This document shows positions 37,834 through 52,800 of a DNA stretch of 64,000 bases, piece by piece. This DNA comes from Lagopus muta (lineage: Eukaryota > Chordata > Aves > Galliformes > Phasianidae), in assembly GCF_023343835.1 (NCBI RefSeq), contig NC_064437.1, positions 10,939,001 through 11,003,000 on the forward strand. Reading direction: 5' to 3'. The number at the start of each line of letters is the position of its first letter. Position 1 is the first letter of the stretch. Position numbers and translations under genes: made by a program. A model generated the notes under the pieces. The model was given only the letters and a program-made list of their open reading frames with translations, did not search any database and was not told the DNA's origin.

Positions 37834-40800
37834 CTCCACAAACTGCCACTGTGACAGGTTTTAAACAACCTCTTTAAATATAATGGTAACAGCGACAAAA
37901 ACAAGTATACACACTGAGACCGCTCTCTTCAAACATCTAGAGTTCTCTTTAGTACCCAAGAAAAGAACTACAAGACTTACATCAAAAGATATAACTGGTC
38001 AGCACAAAAAATCTAGGGTCTTTTCTTTTGCAAATTAAGAAGATTTCTCAGGATTGTATTTTCTCACGCTTTCCAAAACCAGGAAAAACACTACATTTTA
38101 ATGATAATTTCTATTAACTTCCTATTTTAATGGACACACACCAGAAATCACAATAAAACACAGCAATTCAGAATTAAGTCTATGCCTGTGTTAGTTTAGT
38201 ATGCTGTTATATTTAATTTTCTATGGTTTTGTTAATTAAAAGATGACTATAGAATATGATGTATTTGGCTCCTCATCTTCTGCCAGTATAGTTCTCATTG
38301 TCCCTTTCTAGATTAATTTCAGTAAACTTACAAATGAGGAAAAAATACACCCAAGATCAATCCTTCGGCCCCGTTAGCTCTGTCTGCAATCTAAATGCAG
38401 TGTTTCTCTTTTCTGATACTTCATCTCCCCAAGGTAATTCAATTAACAGGGGTTGATGTGAAATTAGAATAACACCCAATTCACTCTATATTTGCTAATG
38501 TTAAAATAACAGATCAAGAAATACATTGGTGGAGCTTGCGAGTAAGAAAGTTGTAATCAAGACTAATCAAATCCATTGAAATAATTAAGTTTCAGTTTGC
38601 ACGCAAATGTAACAATAAAAATAGAATTTCTGCTGTCTCACCTTTTTTGAGTATAAATATAAATTTGGAGTTCTTCCTGGAACCGGAATACCAGCTTTAG
38701 TCAGTTTAATAAAATATTTTTGCACTCTACTGGCGACCTAAAAAAATACCAACATGCAACAATTGAATGTCAAATGAAATATGACAGGCTTTCACATCAA
38801 ATTTTTGCCAGTATCCATTACACTGGCTCACAATATAAAGACTCCAAACTATCATTTCCAACACTGCAACAACTACTCTGTTATATATCCTGTAATGCTA
38901 CATTTGTCATATTTCCAGATGCTTTGAAGCTTTCATAGCAAAAAAATCATCTTGTTCAAAAATACACAAGGAAACCAAACAAAAGCAGTGATAAAGAATT
39001 TAAGCAACTTCTTACCTGCTGAAATTAAACTTTTTCTGTGTTAACAGTAAACAGTAACACATAAATTATATATATACTGGTACCATATAGAAAGTTCTTC
39101 CACGTTTTATTTATGAAATGAGCTTCATACATTTTAATTTGCCACTATGGAAAAACATTTGTATAAATACAGATATCACTAGAAATGAAGTAATGTTTTA
39201 TATTGAAATACTTAATATTCCTTAATGTGAAAGCACACTAGCTAAACAGAAGAAATTAAAATACTATAAAAACAAGACATCAGCATTTTTTTCGTGGCCA
39301 AACTGGAGAAATTATGCTGTTTTACTGAAAAAGCTCCTAAAAGTCAGACACAGAAACACTCAGTGTCTTCACTTTTGGCTTCCTTTGTGGATGTGGACAC
39401 CAATATAGAACCAAATCTGTGATATACAAGTATTAAAATGTGTGCCAATTATCAAGATGAGAAATAAATTATTCAAGAGATGAGAATAAATCCAGATACA
39501 AATTCTTATCACGCTTTCTAAAAAGCAATTAAAAACATTATCAATGAGAGGGACTCCTCCGCAAAGCGTTCTACTTGTTACCTGCTTAGCTGTTCTATTT
39601 CCCAGTTCATCAGCTATCTTCTGCCACCTTCGGGACTCTACTTCCTCTGGTGGATACTTCAGAAGCAACTGCTCGAGTTTTTTCTAAATCAAACAAAAAT
39701 CAAAGAGTTAAAAAAAAACACAACCTATTTTAATACAGGCATGAGTTGTCAAAGTACAAGTATCTATATATATGCGACTTTAGCTTCTAATTACTAATTA
39801 AATATTATTACATAATTTGTTTTTATTATTATCATGTATGTTATCATTGCTACAAAATAAATAGAAAGGTTTCCTGTTACCTGTTCCTCTACAGTCCACA
39901 GTTGGTTAAAAGTTTCAGGTTTGGTCTCATCGCAGAGTCGCCCTCTTATCATCTGTTCAAACAGAGGACATAAAATGGAAAAGGAGTTTAGAAAACATAC
40001 AGCTAGGATACTCTGATCCTCTTCCTACCTAAGTAAAACAAAATACAGACCAAATAAATGAAGGGAAATTTGAAATAAGTTTTGCCTAAATAATTAAAAA
40101 AAAAGTAAACAGATTTCAATACATGCATGAACTTCATGACCGATTTTAGCATTTGATGTAGCAGTTTAAAATATTCACACAGTAGTTTAAAAAGTTACTA
40201 TTCTATAAAAATTTCCTTTTGTGAGAACTACCTGTGGACGACTGCTTGTAGAACCTTCTGGACCATCACTTAAAGGCAAGACAGAATATGAAATTGACTC
40301 TCCATCTTTCTTGGGATCCAAAGGACTTTTTGGTCTTGCAGGTATACCTACTGGAGGGAACAAAGGAAAGGGTTAATTAAATCTCCATACTCATCTCTTG
40401 CTTTTTGTAACATACATTTTTTCTCCTTTTACCTTTGTCAAAAATCAACTTTGCTCTTCTACTGTTACGTTTTCGGTTTTTGAATTCTCTCTCAAAGTTT
40501 CCAAGGCTAGTGGTGTATTGGTCCCAGGCAATCTCAGGGAGTTGAACAACTCTCTGAGGATATGGAAGACCCATATCAACCTGAAAAAAGAAAGTAAACA
40601 TTGAAAAGCAATATTTAAATTAGTTGAATATCCAAACAAATAGCTACAAATCCCAAAAAGTCACGAAAACCTGATGCTGCCTTTTAGCTAACAGCAAAAT
40701 TGAAAATCAATATTTTTGAAGTGCCATGCAGCACACAGTTTGTTTGTTTTTAAGGAGAAGGTATCTTTCAAGAGTAATACACAACAGTGCATATAAAATA

Positions 40801-43800
40801 TGCAGCGGCACGGACAATGATGGCTTATTAAGGTAAGACTTGAAAATGTGTGTTTCACAGTTGAAATAAGGAGTTCCTGACTTCAATTTCTCACTGCTGT
40901 CTGACTTTTGTTCAGACATACTTTTTGCCTAGGATCTGTACCTTTCTCAAGATTAAGAAAACACGGGAAACCACAGGACTTCAAGTTTTATCATCTGATA
41001 AACCTAAACACATCTCATCAAGGAATTCAGTGTATGTTTTACACTGATTTTGCTGTCTTCTACATAGAACACAACCGTTGCAAGGGTCACCAATTTGACG
41101 GCCAAGCTTAAGAGTATCTATTTCCTTGGGTTCAGGCACTCATATGCACCAGATGCTTTCAGCTAGCATTACTACTTCCTACATGATACAACCATTATCA
41201 TATGTAACCTATTAAGTCTTGCATGCTATAAGTTCATCTCAAAATGTAATGGATAATAACCACTGGAACCAATGGGCTTAGAGAAGACCTCTCTAAATCT
41301 ACATTTCTACAAGCATAGGGTAAGGGCATCGTAAGGTACCTATTTCATTTTCCTCTGAAATACAGAATATTGCTGCCAGACAAGAAGGGGAGGCATTTGT
41401 CACTGGCAGATGTAGGAGTGAAAAAATACTCAACCTTTAAACCTTTTAACATCTGTTTGTTCTTTTTTTCTTTTCACTTGAAAAAAAGATCCTTACTTAT
41501 CAAAATTCATTCTCCTCTCTCAGACAATGTTTCAGTTATGTTATCCAGCACTCTTCTAGACATATTTTCCAGAGTTCATTTTGGTTTTATGAACTGTATT
41601 TCCCGCTCTTTAAAAACTACCCTACCAAATTCACTCATAGTACAAGACTTAATTTCTCTAATAAGAAAAGTCCCAAATTCTTGATCTGAAGTTTATGACT
41701 TGTAGATTTCAGGTAGTCCTAAAATATTCCTCTTACAATTAGAAATTTTAAAATTACATTTCTACGTAAGAAAAAAAGGAAATATATCTAATTAATTATT
41801 TGAAGTGCTTTCTCTTACAGATTTGATAAGCAAACAACGGGCCATTTTTTGCTCAGCAGACAAAAGGCTTTAGAGTCCTAATGCAAGTTTATAAAGAATT
41901 CCAATTTCTACAGATGATGAATCACTAGTTATTAAAAAAAAAAATCTGAGTAAGACTTAAGAAATGCCCATTGAAATACCTTCTTCTGGAGTCTTTCCAC
42001 AAATCCAATAGGATCTTTCAGTGCTTCTCTCTGGTGTCTGCCTAAACTTTCAAGGTCTTGAACTGCTTGAGTACGTTGAGCCTCGAGTACAGCAATCGTC
42101 TGTAACAGTCTCTGATAACTACAGAGACAAAGGAAAACATCTCACTAAATTTGTCTTTAAGAGTGAACCTCCAAATCTAAATGCTAGCCATGATTATCTC
42201 CTAGTATCTAACAGAATTCATAGCTTATCCGAAACAGGTGATAGGCATTTTTACTGAATTATATAAATAATTGTATCAAAATTATTTTAAGTAGATGAAT
42301 TTATATAAACCAGTAAAAAAACAGTGTTACTATTACTACTAATACATTGAGGTTTTTTTTAAACCTAAATTCTATACTAGCTAAAACAATGCTACCAAGG
42401 ACACGCTTCTCATATTCTCAACAGTTATGCTCTATATTCTTCACTTAGAAGAAAAAAAACCCAACAGAATGATACAATTTCACTCCAAAATAAACCACAA
42501 ATGATTCTACTGCAAAAATTCAACATTGCACTCAACCACCTACAGAATGTATAAGAATGACTCTTAAAAACTCTGCAGCTAAACATTTCAGAGAAGCTTC
42601 ACTTCAGAGAACAGAATAACCATTTGCAAACGTGACAATAAACCACCGAAAGAAATTTACAAAATAAATACATAAAGGAGAGATTTCTCTAATAATACAG
42701 AGGTTAATTGAAATGTCAGTGTTCCCTTAAATACACCATGCTTGATCCCCATGCAAATCTGATTTTCTATTTAACAAGTATGCTAAAGATCACTTTAAGA
42801 CTCACATCTGCACTCAGTAATGGAGGCTGCCCAGACTGTCTTCTGTAAAGCTAACTCAGGGCAGGAAATCACACAGTCTTACAATAAATGAGTAATTCCT
42901 TTTATTAGCTTTATAGGTATGGTTGTCCACTTCAGATCACAAACCTGTGACACCTGTGGCCCCTGTTGTTACAAATCACTACGTATCAATGCTTTCAGGA
43001 AAATGCTTTCTGACATTTAGTATTACAACTACGTTTTAGTTTAATGCAAAATGCAACTTAGTGCGTATTAAAATCAAGTAAGATCTATTTACTACTAAAC
43101 TATTTCAGTAAAATCTTCTTTCTGTTCCCTTATTGCTAAAGTAAAAAGAATCTTTACACAATCATTTCCACACATACTATAAAAAGGATCCAGAGGTTTC
43201 AGAGAAATGCAAGATTTTCAATCCACTACATTGATAGTTGGGTAAGTGTGGGGAAGTAAACAGCTTCGAGGCAAAATACAGGCTTCATACCATCAAGTGT
43301 ATGAGTTTCTGCCCAGACACTGCATCACCTCAGAGAAGGTAATTTTCTTTCCACTTCTGTGTAATAGCTGAAAACACAAACTATAGCCACGAGTTTTTCA
43401 GCTTGAAACTAAAGTGCTGAGTTCATTTAAAAACAGCATGATACAAATCTCTTACGGATTTCTTATTTCAATTAGTCCTCACATATTCAGGTTAAATTTA
43501 ATTGACACCTGAAATGCTCATTAAATAAGTAGCGAGGTTATTCTTGAACATACAAAATGATTTCAGAAATAAGTTTTCTGATGGTATACGTCAAGATCGG
43601 CCTGAGACAACACTGCCGCTCAAGTTGTTATGGGCGCACACAAGTCATCACAAAACCTTCTCTTAAGTTTTTACCAGTAACTTCTGATTACTGCTTATCT
43701 GTTGTTGCTGGGCAACTTTTGTCCATCTCAGGTGCACTGACAGTACTTGTCTGCCCTGTACACTCTAGAGAAGTGAAAGAAAAGCGGCTAATAAAAATAT

Positions 43801-46800
43801 TCAGGGAGATGAAGGACAACAAAAAGCCTTTTCTCCATCATCAAGTAATGCAACTGCTGCTCAACCTTTGGAGTTAACTCCAGTCGTAGCAATGGAGTCT
43901 CAAACATTTGCAGTTGATATTGTTACAGTGGCTCATGAACAGAAAGGCAGATATTTAATTTCCTTATTTATTCAAATTGTATTTGATTGCTTTCAAAATT
44001 GAATGGAAAAAATAATCGTTATATTCAACACAGTTACATATATAGAAGGCAAAAGGCAATCAAATACATTTTACAAATGCTGGTTTCAATGAGGATTCAC
44101 ATGGCACGGAAATTATCTTAATGAGGTGGCCTTCATTAATTAAGTCTGAATGGAAGAAGAAATTGCACTTAGGAGAAGTAACAAACAAAACAAGAATACT
44201 GAAAGCTAACTACTTCTTAAAGCATTCAGGTGACTTCAGTTATCACTGATGAGAAGTTCAATGGCTCACAAATGATCCCACTGGTCTTCAAGGAAATACA
44301 TAAAATGCTACAACAATGTCAGAATCAATCAGAAGCATTTCACATGATGCTGATCTGCCATAACACAGCACTTTTTTATAAAATACTTCAGGAGAGAGGG
44401 GGTTTTGAGCAAACATAGTTCACAGTACTTTTTAATACTTCTGCTAAAGAAATGTGTTTACTTCAAGCCACTCCAACTTCTATATTTGGTTTTTAATGAG
44501 TGGTTATTTTCTGAAGCACTGGAATAGGAGTGCAGGTTTATTATGTGAGTATCAGACTTGTTTAAGTGAGGGAAAACGTGCATCTTGGGGTCTTTTTTTC
44601 CAAAGAAAACACTGAAAATAATTAACATTTTCCACACTGAGGTATGTCAAATTTGCTAAGTACTGAAACATTCTTTTAAATTCTAACACAAGTTTTTAAC
44701 CAACTGTATAACAGCGCACGAGTCCTTTACATTTCAAATCACTACTGTTTTCATATGTTTGTACAGGCTTTTAGTTCTGTGATCCCACACAACTGCAAAA
44801 GAGCCAAGCATTTCTCTGCAAAAATACTAAGTGAAATAACACAGTCAGCATTTTCTTGAAGTCTGTCTGTTCTGGCATAATACTTCTACCATGTTACCAA
44901 AAAAAGTGCATGCATGCACAGAATTTCCATGACAGTTCCAAACAACAACAAGAAAGTAGCAAACAATTTTACCATACATCTTGCAGGGTTTTCTTTTTTG
45001 TAAACAAACACAACAACTCAAACTACTTCCTGAGGTTGTGAGCCACCATCCTCCAAAATCTAAAAAGCCCAGAGAATGTAAAGGTATGGGGCACAGAATG
45101 GAGAAAGTTACTGCAACCTGTCTCCCCACTGCTGCAGAACATCGGCACACACCAGAGAGGTAAACCACACAGCCACCATCTCAGCACTGCCCAGCTGCAA
45201 CCACGTAATTTTGTACAAAATCTGTGAGGAATTATCATGGAAAATGATCCCACATTCTCTGCTAAAACAAAACAAAGTCATATGATTACATATCCGTTAC
45301 CTAAGGAAAAGTGCAGCCAGTCTAACACCTACCCTGATGGAAGTTACACTTTTCTCAGTTGAAATTACTACATTTTTAGGAAGTAAGCCTGAAGCACAGT
45401 TTACTTTGCAGGAAAATTTCCATCCTACACAATGTACTTCCACAACTCACAGATGAAATGGCTTAGCAGCAGCCAATACCAGAGGCCGTGTCCTTCTGCA
45501 TATTTAAATAAACTCATGTCAGAGTTGCACTAACAGTCAGATGCTAGTTTCTGGTCTTTGAACATTTCTTGAGAGGAAAATATACTCTAAGTCTTAAGTG
45601 AATGAGTTCCCTGAGAAACAGACAGCATGAAATGAAGATTTTAACTAATCTGATTCACATCTGCAAACTGGATGAAATCAACGAGTGAAGCTTTTCAGTT
45701 AAATCGTATTAAAGAAACGTGAAGCATCAGTTTTGTCCTGTTAGACAACGTAAGGGGCAGATGTAAAAGAGTGGCAGAGCTTTCTCTGCAAACAAACTCC
45801 CTACAAAGTCTGAATCCACAAACACTTAGGAACACTTGAGAGAACTGTGAGCCACGTATGGATATTGTCTCATCCATAAAAAGGAAGTTCTATTTCAAGT
45901 ATCTTTATCCAAAGTAAATGTACACATTAACTCAGTATGCTACAGTGCACTATCGGCTGAGTTGTCATCATGAAATACTGAAACATAATTTTAAGGCATT
46001 TTCTCATCTTTAAGGTGGAGACAGATATATTACATCCATTCTCCCCTAATGAAAATAAATGGAACTTATAGAATGAAATCCCCTCAATTCCAAGTTCTAA
46101 TCTCTATTTCCTAACATGAACTTCTTCATCTTTTTCAACATTTGATGACTATATAACACTCTCAGTGATACAATAAATACTCTCACATTTGCTTATCTTT
46201 ATAAGCAGGTGTAACTTTGATCACCCCAGTTTCACAGCATTCAGACAGACTATCTTACAGACACAGAGGTGAGCACACATCGCTTACCACTTGTTTTCAG
46301 TACAATCAGTTGTGGATTTTAGACACTTCAGATGCTATCTCAAAGTTACCTCCTTACTGTTTAAATATATTTATCACTATTATCACTATTATCACTGTTA
46401 GACTATTACTGCAAACATATGCAGTATTTGAAACTTGTATTTTCAAGAACAGTTACCTATCATTCATTGGGAGGCTCTGAGTAAGTCTTTGTTTTAGTGC
46501 CATCTACTGGCACTGTAGCAAAATGGATATTAAAATGTTCTACTCAGTCAATTCAGATTTTGGAAAAGTATCAGCAGCTCAGAAAAAAATCCTTATCAGG
46601 CACTAAACTAAGAAAGGATTGGCATATTAATCAGGTTGCACTGGAGGACTGAAAAGTAATGCAGAAAAAGCGTACTCCAGTATTAGTCTAAAGTTCTTGA
46701 AAATATATTTAGAATTTCCATTTTAACTCAAGGCAGCTTCCTGGAGAAATTTTCTAGTCAAATAGAATCTTCTCTTTAAAAAATAAAAAATGGTGGGTTT

Positions 46801-49800
46801 TTGTTGCTGTTTAAAGTTTAGATCAGAATCATCAGACAAATCAGCCAGCTTTTAAGCTTCATCTAAAATCTTTGCCAGTACCACGATATAGAAACTTAAA
46901 CAACGTACTTTTTCCTCACAAATTACTCTGATGTCCAGCAGAGATTTTTGAAAATCCATTACTACAGTGGGGAAGAGTGCTGAGATTCCCAAGTGAGTGC
47001 AAGACTTGTAGAACACACCTGACAGCAACATGGAAGCAAAAGAGACCGAAGAAAAGTGGCCCTTTTCTGACAGCCCTTCAGAAACAGAAAAGCACATAAT
47101 CAATATGGGCATACATCAACTCCTGTCAGGACAAAAGCACCTTTACCTAAAGAAAGCAGCATGTGGTAGGTTTTTCCTTACTAATACTATGATACTATGA
47201 CTAAGATAATTGACTTACAGCCAAACTTTGCAATCCATAATTAATTTTTTCTTCTTCTACAACTTGATTTCTTTATATGTACAATAATTCATTGTACTTT
47301 CTATATCCATAGATTATGTTTCTATTTCAAGGCATTTAAAAGACTTCTGAGATAAATAATAATCAACCCATATCTCCATTTTATGTAAAAAACAACAACA
47401 AAGCCTACACACACAAGGCCAGTTCTCCACGTTCACCCTGCTGATAACAATAAAAATTGCAATTTCTGAACGCCAGGATGAAGTTGTAATAAGCACTCAA
47501 TTAAAACAATATACAGTCAAGAAGTACAACAAAATAATTCTTCTCAAAGGAAGAACTTAAAAACAAAACGAAAACAAATACACAACAAAACAACAACCAT
47601 CACTAAACCAAAAAACTCTTCTGCAGCCTTTTACCTGGATGCTAAAGGAACACCATTCCACCCTTATTTCAAAGGCAGCCCAAGGAAAGAGTTACATGCT
47701 CCTTCTAACTTCCTGGCTTTCTATTTTTAAGCATTTGATCAATATTTTGTTGGTTCTGAACCTCTGATGTCCCTTTCTTTCTTAAGTCTTTATCTTTGGC
47801 TCAGAAACAGAACATCCACACCCATGCATTTCTGTAGGCCTTGCTCTTGTCAAGAGCTGTCCACCACACTCAATAGTGCTTACTATTAGCCATACCAAAC
47901 CATCCTTAGCAAATAACTGCATTTCCAGCTAGTTTTCAAACTTTCTAGTAGCACTTATATCTCTGTGCCTCTGAATGAATGTGTAACTTATTGCAATTTT
48001 GTCAACACGAAAAGGTTAAAACATCAACCATTAGCCCTCCCCAAATTAACACATTAATATAGCCTGCTGCTGATTTTCCTTTCATATAGAAGTATTTGTG
48101 AGACAGTCATGAGTGGGGAGATGCTGTAGGTCTGTCATTCCTCTATTTTTGATGCTTGAAGTGGCATGCAGAAACTGCAGAAGAACTCTTTTTCTCACAA
48201 GAGGCATGAAAGGGAATACCAACAGCATACTTTCAACTATTACTTCTTCCTTCTCATCTGTAATGAAAACAGTTCTAATTCCTTCACTGAAAGAAAATGC
48301 CACTTTGATTTCTTCATTATCTCCCCTTGGATATTCTTCTCTTAAAAGATAATGGGAAAGCAGCCAAGGGGCTTTCTTAGAGAGACAGAATATGAGTATC
48401 CCATCTTGTTACCACAGGACTCAACCAGCTGAACAGAAACCCCATCTCATAAAAAAAGAAAATCAAATCTGAGAAAGCTGGCAGTACTGATTACTGAACT
48501 CATTCAACTCATTCTGTGTTAACCTATGCAGGTTTTCACTAAAAAGAAAATGACAAAGAAAATCCCCATTTAGATGCATGTTCTTGCTGTAGGAACAGAA
48601 TGTACATTTTTGGGTAAAGGAGGAAAGAGAAGAATGGAATAAAAGTAAAACATACTTTTTATTAACATCCACTATGAAAATAAAACCATGGACAAACACA
48701 GCTTGCGCTTGTCTTAAAACTTTTAAATGTCATCACATACACTTTTGCTTTTGTGACAAGTGTCGCTCATGTATAACCAAAAACACAACCAGAACAGCAG
48801 CTGTGCTGAATTTATAAATTAATATTTCATTTTTTTTAAACTTTTTTTTTAATCAGGACCTGATTACTATGAAGATCCCTCAGGAATTTTAAGTGCTTTT
48901 TATGACCAGGTGGAAAAAAATTTCTACCATTGTTCTGTATTAAGACAGGAAGTTGGTGGGCGTTTTGTTTGTAATTTGTACATTTTTTTCCCCCGTGATT
49001 TCTGAACCATGGTGATCAAGGAAGCTTGAAAGATAAATGAGCTCCTGAATGTTCTCTATCTGCAGTTTGGAAGTGGGAGAGATCACAATTACTATCTCCA
49101 CTAAGGGAAAGGCAAGCAAAGCAGACATAATACTCTGCACCACAGAGCTTGTGCTCTCTTCCAGGTCAGGAAGTGACAACTTGGAAGAGTGTAGAAAGAA
49201 AAAAGGAGAAAAATCAGGCAAATCAGAATGGAAGAGAATTCAAGGTGCAAAGGACACAGTATTCCACAGGATACATTACTGAAATGTGGGCTGCTCTGTG
49301 GTTGATATTGCTGTTCACTAGGACAGTACTGTGGCGGACAGCAAGATAAATATATTCAGAGACAGAAAAATGAATTTGACAAATGAATTTGACATTTCAT
49401 AGTTCCCAGAATAAATCTATTACTAGTGTGAAAAAAAGCAGATACAGCACAGCCCAAGGCATTCCCTCTTGCAAACTAAGAGCTCTATTATTTAGTGTTT
49501 ATTGGATAGTTTATGTAATTATAAAACATGTTCTATGATTATGAAAATACTCTACTAAAGCTTGCTTTGATCCTGCAATAGTTTATATCATTTACCCTTT
49601 TTTTTTTTATAAGTATAGAGTAAGCACATTATAAAAAAAAAATTATGCCAGCAGTAAAAATTACAGAAAAATATATCAAAATCCTAACTATCTCACACTG
49701 GTGTAAAACGTAATCAGGACTTAATTAATAGATCTGGTGGTATGCCCATTACAGTAGCACAACATGATTTAGTAACGCAATTATGCACACTACCACTCTG

Positions 49801-52800
49801 CAATTGATCAGAAACTCCTATTACGAGTTCCTAATTGATTTCTCTTATTTTTCTGCTTTGCAGATAAACTAGCTGCAGCATTCAAGAGATACATTCAATG
49901 AGATTTTTACTTAAAGCCAATATTTTGGTACTTACTGAGAATATGGATCGATATCAAAGAACAGAACCTGCTCCGTGAAAAAGATCTATGCTTAAATTTT
50001 GCATTAGTATGTGATGTAAGAAAAATGTATCACTTTATGCCATGTTACTACTCCACGGCGCAGACTAAGCAAGAATCAAAACACATTCCGATCCAATGCA
50101 TATGGCACATATGCCTTTAAAATAAAAAATAAAGCTGCTAACTTCTATTATTCTCCAACGCTAAAATTTATACTTCACCAGTGCTGAAAAATACCTTCCT
50201 ATTAAGAAATCAGCAGAGGTTACATATTTACAAAATAACTGCTTTCTTCTAATATTCTCCACCTCAGTAAGGAAAAAATCAGCCACTGAAAAGTAACTTG
50301 ATTTTCTATTTGCACCAATTTGTTGTATTCCTGAAGATGTTGAAAATCTACCAACCAGTCTCCTCACAATAAAACTGCATGCATGCTGCAGAGAAAAATG
50401 AGATAAAGGTGTCCTGAAAAATAATAGGGAAGGATAATTCAGTCTGCAGTACTGGCTACTCATAGCTACAAACCTCACTACAAAGGAATGTTACACAATC
50501 TTATCCGCACATTGAGATTAATCCGTACTATGTGATAAATTTGATCTATTCTCTGACATACCTGAACATATCTGAAAATACAGAGATAAATACTGTTGTA
50601 ATATACTTATTCTTGAATAATACGTAAACATAAGGATAGATATGGTGCTTTTATCATAAAACATAATCAATGAAAAGTAGTCTGATTTTTAATACTCATC
50701 CAGTCAAGGAAAAAAAAAAAGTGGTACATAGATATTAGTGAAAAATGCTGCTGAAGAATTACATTAGAGTTGCACTTCAAGAAGAACTGCTAATAACAAA
50801 TGAACAACTACCATACCAAGATGCACCAGACTGCATTCTAGCAAGTGCAATGAGATGAAATTCTACAGAGAACTTCTAAAATCTGATTTATTAGGTTGAA
50901 ACATTTGTGACCAACTGAATAAAATACAGAATTTGTAACATAGGAAAAGATGCCAGAGATGCTTTTTTTGTTTGTCACACGCATGTAATATTGGAAGTTA
51001 AACACATTCAAATAAATCAACGTTTCTACGAGTGATCAATTAAATATCAGATCTTACTGGAATATCCAACATATTCCTCTCTGTCTTTCCAGGTTTCTGC
51101 AACAATAAAATCCACAGTAAGAATTCACAAAATGGGGTTTTAAGAGATGTATTAAACTAATTCATTCTAATCCATCTGACTTCAGATTAAATGCTGGTAC
51201 AACTATTGCAATTTTAAATATTACAAAGTAATAAAAACAAAGATATGAAAATATTTATTTACCAAACAAGCACAACACTCTGGCTCTTGCATCTTAATGC
51301 TTGCAGGCAAGTATTCATGCACAATTCATGAATTGTGCCTGTATCTACAGGCCTAATCCCCTCCCTGTAAAGCTAACCACCAAATTACATGATCTTAGAA
51401 ATAAATACACTGCACAATGCCTTATATGTACACGGAAACTCAATTCCTCAATCATATTTTCACCAAAAGTCTTCAGTAGATCCAGAGAAAAGTGTTGAGC
51501 AGAATTTTTTCCCCTCATACAACCCTAATGCTTGCCAATCAATACAAACCTCCAAAAACAGTAAGTAGAGAGGAAAAAGAAAAAAAAAAGAACATTAAAT
51601 GAAACACAAATACAGGACAAAGGGGAAAACAGACTGAGAAGTTAATGCAAAGACAGAAAATTAAAGTAAGCTTTTGCACTGTAAGGGAGAATTAAAATGT
51701 AAAAAAAAAAGATATTATATGCTATCAATAAAAGACACGTGCAAAACACTAAGCACAACATATAAAATTCAGCAATGCAAAATTAAACAAAAATCTCTGG
51801 TTCTATGGAAATATCTCCAGAGAAAACACAAACCCTTCTGAGCTAGGAAATACAAGCACAGTTCTCAAATATTCACCAAACCATGCTTTTTTCCTGAAAC
51901 AACAATTTTTCTGATTACAACAATACACAACAATTCAAACTGGGCATGTAAGAACAGGAAAATTAACATCAACAGTACTTTACAATTACACAAGCCTTTA
52001 GATCAGCCTGTCAGTGTTGATGCGAACATCCAACATTGCAATAAATGTTTTGTTTAGAGATCCTGAATCCTTCTTTGTAGGATGGATACATCCTGTGAGA
52101 GGGTTGTGGAGCACCCACCACTCCGACCTCTCAGAATAATATTCCACACTTTGCTTTCTGTGGTTATTTTTCCTAATGCACCATCAGTTGTCTAAAAATA
52201 TTCATGTATGCATGTTGCTTAAAGATGAGAAAACTGAAATAACAATAGATACAAGAGTATCACAACATACTTGTTTTCCACACAACAAGCCATATCACTG
52301 GCTGTTGGAGGTTTTGCTATATTGATGTTTTGTCAATGTTGCAACAGCTCCTTGGAGAGTGAAAAATCAGCTGAATGAAGATGTATGTAATCAAGCTATG
52401 TAATAAAATTAGGAATAATTTAAATCTACAGACATAAATTGATTCTTCAGTATGGAGGAACAGAGCCTTTTTTTACCCTGTATGAAGGATGTGAAGAACA
52501 ATATTACTGTCTTGCAAAATCTACCTCCTGATCCTAGTCAAAATGTTAATCTCTCTCCAAATTTGCTTTCGAAAGTAAACAGAAACATAAGCCAGAGGAA
52601 ATATCATCCATAAAGACAAGTTTAATCAGAAACTAACAAGACAGAAAAACAAAACGGTATGCCATTTGTACATCTAATAAGCCTAAGACCAGCACACACT
52701 TTGCTAAGCTAAAAATATCTAAGTCAAAATGAATATAGCCTTTACCTGATAGCACAGGAACACTGGAATTTCTCTTGCACCTCACTAATCTAGGAGAACA

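Larger units (their letters stand above)
34183..38641 (-). other. ZZZ3: ZZZ3 intron, 4.5 kb
   Basis: It holds a short tandem duplication (34365-34406), a CR1 fragment (35711-35895) and a 24-nt A run (37802-37825). No gene is seen. Confidence 0.8.

Noticed and set aside
43557..43877. 106-codon ORF in the large ZZZ3 intron
   Set aside because: Chance frame; no similarity, and no splice-site evidence linking it to ZZZ3.
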